Assembly (NCBI RefSeq): GCF_900188155.1
Contig: NZ_FZOG01000004.1
Coordinates: 186,001-250,000, forward strand
Reading direction: 5' to 3'
Length of the DNA stretch: 64,000 nucleotides
DNA from: Pseudomonas segetis
Lineage (GTDB): Bacteria > Pseudomonadota > Gammaproteobacteria > Pseudomonadales > Pseudomonadaceae
Part shown: piece by piece, positions 44,284-53,286 of the stretch
How the letters are laid out: each line of letters opens with the position of its first letter
How positions within the stretch are numbered: the first letter of the stretch is position 1
Notes under the pieces: generated by a model
Databases searched by the model: none
What the model saw: only the letters and a program-made list of their open reading frames with translations
Told to the model about the DNA's origin: nothing
Translations under genes and position numbers: made by a program

Positions 44284-44833
44284 GGGCTTGCTGCCAGTGT
44301 TCGCGGGTTAGCCGATAAAGCACATGCCGGCGCAGTGCATGGCCAACCGGCAAGCGCGGATGCTGGAAGTCTCCCTGGCGGTCATGCTGCATGCCGAGGC
44401 GCTGCATCAAAGCCTGCGATGGCCTGTTTGCCGGGACGGTAAAGGCCAGGATCTGCTCAAGCCCAAGCTCAGTGAAGCCCTGACGCAACACCGCCCGCGC
44501 AGCTTCCAGCGCATAGCCTTGGCGCCAGTGGCTTGAATCCAGTCGCCAGCCAATCTCGACAGCCGGGGTAAAGGGCGCCGAAAAGCTGACATGCTGCAAG
44601 CCCACTACACCGATCAAGCCTGGTTGAGCGGCCCGCTCGACCACCCATTGGCCAAAACCATGGTCGGCAAAGTGCTGGATAATCCGCCGCGCCAGCGCAT
44701 CACTTTCATCAAGGCTCATGCATGCTGGAAAGTGGCGCATCACCTCTGGGTTGGCATTCATTGCCGCGAACGCCGGTAGATCATCCTCGCGCCACGGACG
44801 CAGGATTAATCGCTGTGTTTGCAACTCGTTCAT
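44276..44833 (-). CDS. GNAT-family N-acetyltransferase, RimJ/RimL type
   Basis: Acetyltransferase of 185 residues opening LQTQRLILRPWREDDLPAFAAMNANPEVMRHF, typical of RimJ/RimL-like enzymes, with EIGWRLDSSHWRQGYALEAARAVL as the acetyl-CoA-binding region. The ATG at 44833 with GGAG is chosen over 44860. It is the first gene of the operon ending with the GNAT gene at 40742 and overlaps the SagB-like start by 8 bases. Target unknown. Confidence 0.9.
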   Translation of the reverse strand: MNELQTQRLILRPWREDDLPAFAAMNANPEVMRHFPACMSLDESDALARRIIQHFADHGFGQWVVERAAQPGLIGVVGLQHVSFSAPFTPAVEIGWRLDSSHWRQGYALEAARAVLRQGFTELGLEQILAFTVPANRPSQALMQRLGMQHDRQGDFQHPRLPVGHALRRHVLYRLTREHWQQAHE

Positions 44834-44909
44834 TTGCGCTCCACTTGAGTCGCCATGCATTGCAGCGCCATACTCACGCCCTGAAAAAGCCCGTTACAGA
44901 AGCCATTGT

Positions 44910-45827
44910 ATGCGCCTACCGCTGGTCTATCACCCTGACTACAGCCCGGAGTTTCCTGCGGAACATCGTTTCCCCATGGAGAAATTCCGCCTGCTGCATG
45001 ACCATCTGATCGACAGCGGCGTAGTCAGCGATGAAGAACTGCATAGCCCCGCCCTTTGCCCCAATGAGATTTTGGCGCTGGCCCATTGCCCGGACTACAT
45101 CGAACGCTACATGAGCGGCGAGCTGCCCCACGCCGACCAACGCAGGCTCGGCCTGCCCTGGAGCGCAGCACTGGCGCAGCGCACGGTGCGCGCCGTTGGC
45201 GGCTCGATCCTGACGGCTGAACTGGCCCTTGAACACGGTTTGGCTTGCCATTTGGCCGGCGGTACGCACCATGCCCATTATGATCACCCCGCAGGCTTTT
45301 GCATTTTCAATGACCTTGCGGTGATCAGCCGCTACCTGCTCGCGGCTGGCAAGGTGCAGCGCGTATTGATATTCGATTGCGACGTTCACCAAGGCGATGG
45401 CACCGCACGTCTGCTCGCCGACACGCCAGAAGCCATCACCGTATCGCTGCACTGCGAAAAAAACTTTCCGGCACGCAAAGCCGACAGCGACTGGGACATC
45501 CCATTGCCGATGGGCATGGGCGACAGAGACTACCTGCAAGTGGTCGATGACGCATTAAATTACCTGCTGCCACTGTATCAGCCCGACCTGGTGCTGTACG
45601 ACGCCGGGGTCGATGTGCATAAGGATGATGCCCTGGGTTACCTGAAGCTCACCGACCAAGGTGTCGCCGCACGCGACAAAGCAGTACTGCAGCACTGCGT
45701 GGGCCGCAATATCCCGGTAATGGGCGTGATCGGCGGTGGCTACGATAAAGACCGCAAGGCACTCGCGGCCCGCCACGGCATCCTTCATCACAGCGCCACA
45801 CAGGTTTGGGCCGAGCGCATGGTGTAG
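44910..45827 (+). CDS. Histone deacetylase-family protein
   Basis: Zinc-dependent deacetylase of 305 residues (HDAC/AcuC/acetylpolyamine amidohydrolase superfamily). LAGGTHHAHYDHPAGFCIFNDLA carries the paired active-site histidines, IFDCDVHQGDGTA gives the metal Asp and His, and YDAGVDVHKDD the other metal Asp. The short single-domain form fits bacterial HDAC-like enzymes near class IV. The ATG at 44910 is chosen because the longer frame reads through the divergent GNAT start. The next gene begins 23 bases after its stop. Acetylated substrate unknown. Confidence 0.92.
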   Translation: MRLPLVYHPDYSPEFPAEHRFPMEKFRLLHDHLIDSGVVSDEELHSPALCPNEILALAHCPDYIERYMSGELPHADQRRLGLPWSAALAQRTVRAVGGSILTAELALEHGLACHLAGGTHHAHYDHPAGFCIFNDLAVISRYLLAAGKVQRVLIFDCDVHQGDGTARLLADTPEAITVSLHCEKNFPARKADSDWDIPLPMGMGDRDYLQVVDDALNYLLPLYQPDLVLYDAGVDVHKDDALGYLKLTDQGVAARDKAVLQHCVGRNIPVMGVIGGGYDKDRKALAARHGILHHSATQVWAERMV

Positions 45828-45850
45828 AATCGCGCCTACTCCCCTCGCAT

Positions 45851-47113
45851 ATGATTGACCAGCCGATGACTCCCAATGCCACGTCCACCACACCACAGGT
45901 TGCCATCATTGGTGGAGGTCCGACTGGCTTGATGGCGGCTGAGGTGCTGGCGCTCGCCGGTATCAAGGTCGATTTGTTCGACGCCATGCCCTCGGTGGGA
46001 CGCAAGTTCCTGCTGGCAGGCGTTGGCGGCATGAACATCACCCATTCCGAAGCCAAAGCCGCGTTTATCCAACGCTACGCCGAACGCAGCGACGAAATCG
46101 GCCAGCTACTCGAAGCCTTTGACGCCGATGCCTTGCGCAACTGGATTCACGAGCTTGGCATCGAGACCTTTGTCGGCACCTCAGGCCGGGTATTTCCGAC
46201 TGATATGAAAGCCGCGCCGCTGCTGCGCGCCTGGCTCAAACGCCTGCGTGAACACAACGTCAGCATCCACACTCGCCACCGCTGGCTCGGCTGGACCAAT
46301 GACGGCCAGCTACGCATGAAGAATACAGAGGGCGAGTTTCAATGTTCACCTGACGCAACGTTGCTGGCACTCGGTGGCGCCAGTTGGTCACGCCTGGGCT
46401 CTGATGGCGCATGGGTTGAGCTGTTGCAAAATCGCGGCATTGAAATCAGCCCCTTGCAACCGAGCAACTGTGGGTTTGAAGTGGCGGCCTGGAGCCCGTT
46501 CTTGCAGGACAAGTTTGCCGGTGCACCGCTGAAAAACGTCAGCCTGAACCTTGCAGGCGATGCGCCACGACAAGGCGAGTTTGTACTCACGGCCAAGGGC
46601 ATCGAAGGCAGCCTGGTCTATGCGCTTTCTGCAAAAATCCGCCAGCAGATCAACCAGCACGGCAGCGCCACGATTTACCTCGACCTATTGCCGCACAACG
46701 ATATCGCCAGCCTGGAAACAGCCCTGGGCAAGCCACGGGGTTCACACTCAATGGCCAAGCACCTGCATCGCCAGGCCAATATCGACGGAGTCAAATCAGC
46801 ATTGTTGCGTGAACGGGTGGCGGCCGAGGCATTCCACGACCCGGCGCGTCTGGCCCAGGCGATCAAAGCCTTGCCCATTACCCTGGTTCGGGCCCGCCCG
46901 CTTGATGAAGCCATCAGCACCGCTGGCGGCGTGCCATTCGCCGAGCTTGATCGACAACTGATGCTCAACAAGCTGCCCGGCGTATTCTGCGCTGGCGAGA
47001 TGCTTGACTGGGAAGCGCCAACCGGCGGCTACCTGCTCACCGCCTGTTTCGCCAGCGGCCGACAAGCAGGCCTGGGTATGCTCGACTGGCTGGCTGGCCC
47101 CTGCTCAAAATAA
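45851..47113 (+). CDS. TIGR03862-type NAD(P)/FAD-dependent flavoprotein (HI0933-like)
   Basis: FAD-binding oxidoreductase of about 420 residues. The Rossmann motif is IIGGGPTGLMAAE, then FLLAGVGGMNITHSE, GTSGRVFPTDMKA, and the C-terminal GVFCAGEMLDWEAPTGGYLLTACFASG, typical of the HI0933/BaiN-like family and its TIGR03862 subgroup. Function is unknown. I chose the ATG at 45851; the ATG at 45866 and upstream 45806 are alternatives, and none has a clear ribosome binding site. Its last nine bases overlap the convergent NhaC gene. Confidence 0.88.
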   Translation: MIDQPMTPNATSTTPQVAIIGGGPTGLMAAEVLALAGIKVDLFDAMPSVGRKFLLAGVGGMNITHSEAKAAFIQRYAERSDEIGQLLEAFDADALRNWIHELGIETFVGTSGRVFPTDMKAAPLLRAWLKRLREHNVSIHTRHRWLGWTNDGQLRMKNTEGEFQCSPDATLLALGGASWSRLGSDGAWVELLQNRGIEISPLQPSNCGFEVAAWSPFLQDKFAGAPLKNVSLNLAGDAPRQGEFVLTAKGIEGSLVYALSAKIRQQINQHGSATIYLDLLPHNDIASLETALGKPRGSHSMAKHLHRQANIDGVKSALLRERVAAEAFHDPARLAQAIKALPITLVRARPLDEAISTAGGVPFAELDRQLMLNKLPGVFCAGEMLDWEAPTGGYLLTACFASGRQAGLGMLDWLAGPCSK

Positions 47114-48532
47114 ACCAACACCAATAAAGAACAGCAGCGCCACCGCACCCGCGGCTAGGCCATAAGGCAGCTGGGTGTTGATGTGGTCGATGTGATCATT
47201 GCGCGTGGCCATCGAAGTGACGATACCGGTGTCGCTGATCGGTGAAATCGAGTCACCGAAGATGGACCCGGATATCGCCGCGCCAATCAGCGGATATGGA
47301 TCGACACCGGTTGCCGCGGCAATCTGGATGCCGATGGGGATCATTATCGCGAAGGTGCCCCATGATGTACCGGTCGACAGCGAAATCGCACAGGCCACGA
47401 CAAACACAAAGGCCGCCGATAACCCGGCAGGCACATAATCGTTGATGTGCTGCGCCAGATAACCGCCGACATTGAGGTCACCGCTGATATTGCCAATCAG
47501 AAATGCCAGCGTCATGACCACAGTCAAAGGCACCATCGACTGATACCCGGCCAACAGCTCGCGAAAGTATTCATCCAGGGTAAAGATTCGCTTGACCAGC
47601 AGGTACTGCACCGCCCCGACCAACTGGCCGCAGAGCACACCCCAAAGCACGGCAGTCGAGCCAGACCCCTTGCTCAGCTGACCATCACCGGTGATATACA
47701 AGCCAATGGGCACGCTGATAATCATTGCCAGCAGCGGCAGCAGCAGGTTCCAGACACTGTGCGAGCCTGGCTCGCGCACCGAGCTCTCATCAAACTCAGC
47801 CATCAGGGGAATCGCGCCTTCGCGCAACTCGATACCTTGCGCCGCGCGCTCGTTTGCCCGACGCATTCCAGCAAACGAAAAACGGCTGAATATACTCAAC
47901 AAGACAAAGCCAATGGATGCCCAGGCGTAAGCGTTGTAGAGCATTGACTGAGCGAGAATGCTGAAGGGCTCACCGCTGACAAACCCCTTACCGACCTGCA
48001 ACGCGATAACGCCCATCATCGCCGCGCCCCAGCCATTGAACAGAATCGACGACCACACACTAAGCCCGGTGCCCTGGATCACATAGGCCATTTGCTCGCG
48101 CGACACCCGGTACTTGCTCGCCAGCCCACTGGTCACTGTTCCGGCGGTGAGCAGCGACAAATTACTTTCGATAAAGATCAATGCCGCGATGGCCATGCCC
48201 AGCAATTGCGTGCTGACTGGTCCCTTGACCACCCGCTCGCGATCAGTCAGCAACTTGACCAGGCTGGCCATGCCACCGGTGATGCGCGCCAAATGAATAA
48301 TCGCGCCGACCATCAAGCCAAACAGCAGGGTCTTTACCGCGCCATCCGACTTGAATACATCCACCAAGCCCTGCGCCGAACCTGCCAATGCCGGGCCAAT
48401 ATGGAAGTCCGAAAGCACCAGGAAACCTGCAATAACGCCGGCAACCAGTGACAGTATTACCTGGCGGGTAAAGACGGCCAGAAAAATGGTCAGCAGCGGC
48501 GGCATGATTGACCAGATACCATGATCCGTCAT
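47105..48532 (-). CDS. NhaC-family Na+-coupled transporter
   Basis: Inner-membrane transporter of 475 residues with about 11-12 segments. The family motif GDSISPISDT is in SIFGDSISPISDTGIVTS, and SLSTGTSWGTFAIMIPIGI is another conserved stretch. NhaC members exchange Na+/H+ or carry amino or organic acids. The start follows the gamma-lyase stop directly (TAA-ATG), so the pair is one operon; members called MetT were proposed as methionine transporters, so this may carry a sulfur amino acid. That substrate is inference. Confidence 0.88.
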   Translation of the reverse strand: MTDHGIWSIMPPLLTIFLAVFTRQVILSLVAGVIAGFLVLSDFHIGPALAGSAQGLVDVFKSDGAVKTLLFGLMVGAIIHLARITGGMASLVKLLTDRERVVKGPVSTQLLGMAIAALIFIESNLSLLTAGTVTSGLASKYRVSREQMAYVIQGTGLSVWSSILFNGWGAAMMGVIALQVGKGFVSGEPFSILAQSMLYNAYAWASIGFVLLSIFSRFSFAGMRRANERAAQGIELREGAIPLMAEFDESSVREPGSHSVWNLLLPLLAMIISVPIGLYITGDGQLSKGSGSTAVLWGVLCGQLVGAVQYLLVKRIFTLDEYFRELLAGYQSMVPLTVVMTLAFLIGNISGDLNVGGYLAQHINDYVPAGLSAAFVFVVACAISLSTGTSWGTFAIMIPIGIQIAAATGVDPYPLIGAAISGSIFGDSISPISDTGIVTSMATRNDHIDHINTQLPYGLAAGAVALLFFIGVGLF

Positions 48533-49714
48533 TTATTGACCTGCCTTCTCGGGTGACACAGCCGCAAAACCACGCTGCAGATCTGCAATCAGGTCATCGG
48601 CATGCTCAATACCGATCGACAGCCGCAGCAGATTCTCGGTAATCCCAAACGCTGCTTTTTGTTCATGGCTCAACGAGCAATGCGACATGCTGTAGGAATG
48701 GTTGATCATGCTTTCGACCCCGCCCAGTGAGTCCGCCAGGACGAAAATCGATAGCTGCTCGATAAAGCGTGCAGTGCCTGCGCGATCAGCTTTCAAGCGC
48801 AATGACACCACGGCGCCACCGCTGCGCATTTGCCGCTGGCCGAGGGCATATTGCGGATGGTTCGCCAGCCCCGGATAAAACACCGCTTCGACCTGCGGGT
48901 GCTGGCTGAGAAACTGCGCAACGCTCAATGCATTGCTGCATTGGCGCTCCATGCGCACATCCAGCGTCTTCAAGCCACGCAGGGCCAGGTAGCAATCAAA
49001 GGGCCCCTGCACCGCACCGATGGCCATGCTGATGTTGCGCAAACGCTTGAGCAGGTCTTCGCTGGCTGCGACCACCACACCGCCAATCAGGTCGGAGTGA
49101 CCACCGATGTATTTACTCGCCGAGTGCATGACCAGGTCGATCCCATGCTCCAGCGGACGCTGGTTCCAAGGCGAGCAAAAGGTGTTGTCGACGCAAGTCA
49201 GTATCCCCTGCTCGCGGGCGAATGCGGCTACCGGTGCAATATCGACCAGTTGCAGAATCGGATTGGTCGGGGTTTCGATCCAGATCAGTTGGGTCTTGTC
49301 GGTGCGACTGGCGGCCAATGCTTCCAGGTCATTGAGGTCGACATAGCTGACCGTCACCCCAGAGGTTCTGCTGCGGTAGTCGTTAAGCAGGCGGAATGTG
49401 CCGCCGTAGACGCCAGCCATTACGATGACATGGGCGTCTTTTTTCAGCAGCTCGAACACCGTTGAAGTCGCAGCCATGCCAGAGGCACAGGCCACAGCGC
49501 CGGATCCCCCTTCAAGCTGGGCGATGCAACTTTCATAGGCATGCCGCGTCGGGTTGCTGACCCGGCTGTATGCGTACTCGCTAGGCTCATCCAGGCTGCG
49601 CTGGATAAATGAGCTGGCAGTTACAATCGCCGGGAAAATAGCATTATCGGCATAGCTCGACTGGTCACCAGCGTGGATCACCTGAGTCGAGAAGTTGGCT
49701 TTGTCCTGGCTCAC
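48533..49714 (-). CDS. Trans-sulfuration PLP enzyme (cystathionine/methionine gamma-lyase type)
   Basis: PLP-dependent Cys/Met metabolism enzyme of 393 residues. The PLP lysine is K201 (SASKYIGGHSDL), with YSRVSNPTRHAYE and ASGMAATST for phosphate and substrate binding, and DSLGGVESMI for the C-terminal domain. The family covers cystathionine gamma-synthase, gamma-lyase and methionine gamma-lyase; the sequence does not settle which. It is in an operon with an NhaC-type transporter, which favours a catabolic lyase acting on an imported sulfur amino acid. Confidence 0.9.
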   Translation of the reverse strand: MSQDKANFSTQVIHAGDQSSYADNAIFPAIVTASSFIQRSLDEPSEYAYSRVSNPTRHAYESCIAQLEGGSGAVACASGMAATSTVFELLKKDAHVIVMAGVYGGTFRLLNDYRSRTSGVTVSYVDLNDLEALAASRTDKTQLIWIETPTNPILQLVDIAPVAAFAREQGILTCVDNTFCSPWNQRPLEHGIDLVMHSASKYIGGHSDLIGGVVVAASEDLLKRLRNISMAIGAVQGPFDCYLALRGLKTLDVRMERQCSNALSVAQFLSQHPQVEAVFYPGLANHPQYALGQRQMRSGGAVVSLRLKADRAGTARFIEQLSIFVLADSLGGVESMINHSYSMSHCSLSHEQKAAFGITENLLRLSIGIEHADDLIADLQRGFAAVSPEKAGQ

Positions 49715-49825
49715 TATGTGGCTCCTGGTCGCTGTACTTGAAGCCGAAAGAAGCGGATAAAACTTGATCCGACCGACGAATTGCAGCTATTGAAGGCGGC
49801 TACATCAACACCTTTGACAAAAACT

Positions 49826-51157
49826 TTACTTGCTGCGTTTCACTGGTTTGCCGCCGAAACTTGGCACCTTGCGGATGGCTTTGATCGGTGGCTCTGCAGG
49901 CTCATCGCTTTCCAGCCAGCGCCCCAGGCCGCCGGCCTTGTTACCGCCCACCACCTTCGGTTTTTTGGCTTTCTTTGGTTTTTTGATCACCGCACCACCG
50001 GCCACGGTTTGTGGCACGCGGTGATCGGGAATGAAGTCGGGCTCATCCACACGCGGCAGGACTTGCTGGATCATGCTTTCGATTGCCGCCAGCAGTTGCA
50101 CCTCATCGGCGCAGACCAAGGATACCGCCTGCCCCGTAGCACCGGCACGACCAGTACGGCCGATGCGATGAACATAGTCTTCAGCCACAATGGGCAAGTC
50201 AAAGTTGACCACCAGCGGCATATCGTCAATATCGAGCCCACGCGCCGCCACATCGGTGGCGACCAACACCTTGACCTCGCCTTGCTTGAAGCGCTGCAAT
50301 GCACGCAAGCGAGTCGGTTGCGGCTTGTCGCCGTGAATCGCATCGGCGCTGATACCGTTGCGCTGTAATTCGCCCTCGAGCTCATCGACCCCTTTACGCG
50401 TCTTGACGAAGACCAACACCTGCTGCCAACGCTTGGTTTTGTACAGGTGCAGGAACAGCTCGGCCTTACGCTTTTTATCCACAGTGACCAGCCATTGCTT
50501 GACCGACTTGGCGGCAGCATTACGCGGGCTGACCTCGATACTCAGCGGGTCGCGCAACATCTCACCGGCCAGGCGTCGAATCGCATCGGAGAAAGTCGCG
50601 GAGAACAACAGGGTCTGGCGCTTTTTCGGCAGGGCACTGAACAGATCATCCAGTTCGCGGGCAAACCCCAGGTCGAGCATGCGGTCTGCTTCGTCCAAGA
50701 CCAGCACCTGCAGCTGATTAAACTTGACCGCGTTCTGGCGATACAAGTCGAGCAAGCGTCCTGGCGTTGCCACCAGCACATCAAGCCCTTTGCGCAGCTT
50801 CATCATCTGCGGGTTGATGCTCACGCCGCCATACACCGCATAACTACGCAGCGGCAGGTGCTGACCGTAGGCCTGGAAACTTTGCTGGACCTGTTCGGCC
50901 AGCTCCCGAGTCGGCACCAGCACCAGCGCCCGTATGCAATTGCTGGCAACGCTGGGGCCTTCCATCATCAGGCGTTGCAACAATGGCAAGGCAAAGCCTG
51001 CGGTCTTGCCGGTGCCGGTTTGCGCCGCGGCCATCAAGTCACGGCCTTGCAGGATCGGCGGTATGGCCTGCACCTGCACTGGCGTCGGGTTTTTGTAATC
51101 TAGGCCGTCAAGGGTGCGCAGCAGCGGCTCAATAAGCTTGAGCGAGGCAAAAGTCAT
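49826..51157 (-). CDS. rhlE: DEAD-box ATP-dependent RNA helicase RhlE-type
   Basis: RNA helicase of 443 residues with all core motifs: Q motif in YKNPTPVQVQAIP, AQTGTGKT (45-52), PTRELA, DEAD (156-159), SAT (187-189), ARGLDI and HRIGRTGRAG. The C-terminal tail after about residue 375 is Lys/Pro-rich (KKPKKAKKPK), likely for RNA binding. It probably acts in ribosome assembly and RNA turnover at low temperature. rhlE is the nearest name; Pseudomonas genomes often have two. Confidence 0.88.
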   Translation of the reverse strand: MTFASLKLIEPLLRTLDGLDYKNPTPVQVQAIPPILQGRDLMAAAQTGTGKTAGFALPLLQRLMMEGPSVASNCIRALVLVPTRELAEQVQQSFQAYGQHLPLRSYAVYGGVSINPQMMKLRKGLDVLVATPGRLLDLYRQNAVKFNQLQVLVLDEADRMLDLGFARELDDLFSALPKKRQTLLFSATFSDAIRRLAGEMLRDPLSIEVSPRNAAAKSVKQWLVTVDKKRKAELFLHLYKTKRWQQVLVFVKTRKGVDELEGELQRNGISADAIHGDKPQPTRLRALQRFKQGEVKVLVATDVAARGLDIDDMPLVVNFDLPIVAEDYVHRIGRTGRAGATGQAVSLVCADEVQLLAAIESMIQQVLPRVDEPDFIPDHRVPQTVAGGAVIKKPKKAKKPKVVGGNKAGGLGRWLESDEPAEPPIKAIRKVPSFGGKPVKRSK

Positions 51158-51237
51158 GGCAAATAACCTGGTGAAGTAACGCGAAAAATAATGCCGCGTA
51201 GTTTAGCAGGCCGCGTCAGGTTTCAGGTGTCGTCAGC

Positions 51238-51849
51238 TCAAGCCTGACGAAGGCCTTCAAGTACCTGCCCAATCTGGGCCGCTGGAATTTTCTGCAAGGT
51301 GCAAAACAACTCATGGGATATGTCATTAATGCCATGACGTTCACGGAGCAGTGTACTCATGTAACACGTCAGGTTCGCCGCCATCTCGGCATCGGCCAAG
51401 GCACGGTGAGCCCGACCGGTTGAAGGTAACTGCGCCCAACGATTGAGATTACCCAGCTTGTGGCTAGGAGCCTGTGGCAACAGGCGACGCGACAGCAGCA
51501 AGGAACAGGCGAACGGCTGGACGCGCCTGCGTCGCACCAGAGCCAACTCGGCATCCCAGAACTTCTGGTCAAAAGCGGCGTTGTGCGCCATCAGCGGGAT
51601 ATCGCCAACAAAATCGGCGACTTCGTTCATTACCTGGGCAGCAGGTGGTGCATCATGCAGCATGGCGTTGCTGATGCCGGTCAACTGTTGAATGAACGGC
51701 GGTACCCAGGCACCAGAGTTCATCAAGCTCTCATAGCGCGCCACAATCTGCCCATCTTGCACTATGGCAACGCCAATTTCGGTGGCACGAGCTTGTTGCT
51801 CGGGAGACATGCCGGTGGTTTCGAAGTCGATAACAGCAATGGGGCTCAC
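51238..51849 (-). CDS. DnaQ-like 3'-5' exonuclease (DEDDh family)
   Basis: Exonuclease domain protein of 203 residues. ExoI DFETTG (DxE), ExoII HNAAFD and ExoIII HRALADA (H-x4-D) define a DEDDh enzyme like PolC/epsilon-type proofreaders. The GTG at 51849 with CAGGA upstream gives the typical N-terminus (MSPIAVIDFETTG); a TTG at 51891 adds 14 residues. It stands alone with no polymerase domain; possible substrates are DNA ends, RNA or oligonucleotides. Confidence 0.88.
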   Translation of the reverse strand: MSPIAVIDFETTGMSPEQQARATEIGVAIVQDGQIVARYESLMNSGAWVPPFIQQLTGISNAMLHDAPPAAQVMNEVADFVGDIPLMAHNAAFDQKFWDAELALVRRRRVQPFACSLLLSRRLLPQAPSHKLGNLNRWAQLPSTGRAHRALADAEMAANLTCYMSTLLRERHGINDISHELFCTLQKIPAAQIGQVLEGLRQA

Positions 51850-51934
51850 GTTAAAATCCTGATATTCAAGCTTCAATAGTGACTTTGCCAACGGGCCAAG
51901 GTTTCACTGTATCGACTCAGGATAGGCACAAACA

Positions 51935-52411
51935 TTACTTGAGCAATAAACCGCCTTCAATTGGCACATATTTGCTGGCTGCACGCATCAGGGCCTGGGC
52001 CGTTAGCTCAGGCACGCCATAAGCAACGGCTTCAACACCCTGGCTGGCACGAATTTTATCCAGCAAGATGGCGAAATCGCCATCGCCCGAAGCAAGTACA
52101 ACCTCATCGACTCGCGTCGCTGCATCCATGATGTCGATGGTGATGCCCACATCCCAGTCACCCTTGGCCGAGCCATCACTGCGCTGGATATAGGGCTTGA
52201 GCTTTACGGTGAAGCCGAGGTTGCGCAATATCTGCTGGAACTGCTGCTGTTTCGGATCGCCACGATCAATTGCATAGGCGTAGGCCTCGACAATCTCGCC
52301 GTTCTGACTAACCCGCTCCCACAATGCCGAATAATTGAAGTGGCAGCCATAGGCCTGGCGAACTGTGTAGTAGAGGTTTTGTACATCGGCGAACAAGGCT
52401 ATTTTTTTCAC
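51935..52411 (-). CDS. NYN/LabA-like PIN-fold protein
   Basis: Protein of 158 residues with the NYN domain pattern: KKIALFADVQNLYY at the N-terminus, WDVGITIDIMDAATR, and VVLASGDGDFAILLDKI. The conserved Asp residues in ADVQN, DVGIT and SGDGDF form the metal site of PIN/FLAP-like ribonucleases. GTG start at 52411 follows GAGGAA; the longer ATG frame (52480) yields an unlikely N-terminus. The role is uncertain; some family members cut RNA. Confidence 0.85.
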   Translation of the reverse strand: MKKIALFADVQNLYYTVRQAYGCHFNYSALWERVSQNGEIVEAYAYAIDRGDPKQQQFQQILRNLGFTVKLKPYIQRSDGSAKGDWDVGITIDIMDAATRVDEVVLASGDGDFAILLDKIRASQGVEAVAYGVPELTAQALMRAASKYVPIEGGLLLK

Positions 52412-52587
52412 CGGATTTCCTCGGGTGGCGGCTGAGGGACAACAACATGCAAGATAAACAGCAGTATGCCAGCCCTGCATCCATGCCGCAGAAAAAAGGC
52501 CGCTAAAGCGATAAAACCACCTGTAAACCAGCAGTTCGTTTGCCTGCTACTGTCACTCAGTCACATCCCAGAGATCAAAGGTGAAGC

Positions 52588-53166
52588 ATGTCCACAGTTG
52601 CCCTGCCCGACTCACCCGTCGCCCTGCTGACAATCGACATGCAGCAGGGCATTCAGCGCGTCAAGCTGCCGCGTAACAATCCTGGTGCCGAACAGCAAAT
52701 CGCCACACTTCAACAACACTGGCGTAACCTCGGTTGGCCACTTGTGCATATCCGGCATGTTTCCAGACAGCCCGACTCGGTCTTTGCGCCGGGCCAGAGC
52801 GGTGCGCTGTTTCAACCCGAACTGCAGCCACTGGCCCACGAATACGTGCTGGAAAAAAATGTCACGGACGCCTTTTGTCACTCGGCACTTGAACGCTGGC
52901 TCCATGTGCGCGGTATCAGACAGCTGGTGATTGTTGGCGTGGCCAGCGAGAACTCGGTCGAGGCCACCGCGCGCACCGCCAGCAACCTGGGGTTCGGGAC
53001 ATTGGTGGTCCATGACGCCTGCTACACCTTTGACAAAACCGACTTTGCCGGCAACCCACGCAGTGCCGATGAGGTACACGACATGGCAATGGCCAACCTT
53101 CGCGATGAGTACGCAGAAGTCGTCAGTTGCACCAGCGTGGTTGAACGTTTCGCCAGCCAATCCTGA
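52588..53166 (+). CDS. Isochorismatase-like hydrolase, catalytic Cys replaced by Ser
   Basis: Cysteine-hydrolase-fold protein of 192 residues. Catalytic D17 (LTIDMQQG) and K90 (VLEKNVTDAF) are in place. At the nucleophile position the family has Cys in a VATNACV-like loop; here it is S123 in VASENSVEATART. The substitution occurs in other isochorismatase-like proteins, so activity may be changed rather than lost. Substrate unknown. GTGAAGC precedes the start. Confidence 0.87.
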   Translation: MSTVALPDSPVALLTIDMQQGIQRVKLPRNNPGAEQQIATLQQHWRNLGWPLVHIRHVSRQPDSVFAPGQSGALFQPELQPLAHEYVLEKNVTDAFCHSALERWLHVRGIRQLVIVGVASENSVEATARTASNLGFGTLVVHDACYTFDKTDFAGNPRSADEVHDMAMANLRDEYAEVVSCTSVVERFASQS

Positions 53167-53286
53167 TCCAGGTCATACAGGGTTACAGCTTGGCCTGATG
53201 CGAGAAGCTACCGGGCTTGGGCTGGCACACTCAGATCGGCTAGAGTGACGACCTTTGGCGACCCACCACAGATGATCAAGACGACG

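Noticed and set aside
43552..44442. 296-residue open frame opposite the SagB-like gene
   Set aside because: It overlaps two coupled minus-strand genes and has no domain signature.
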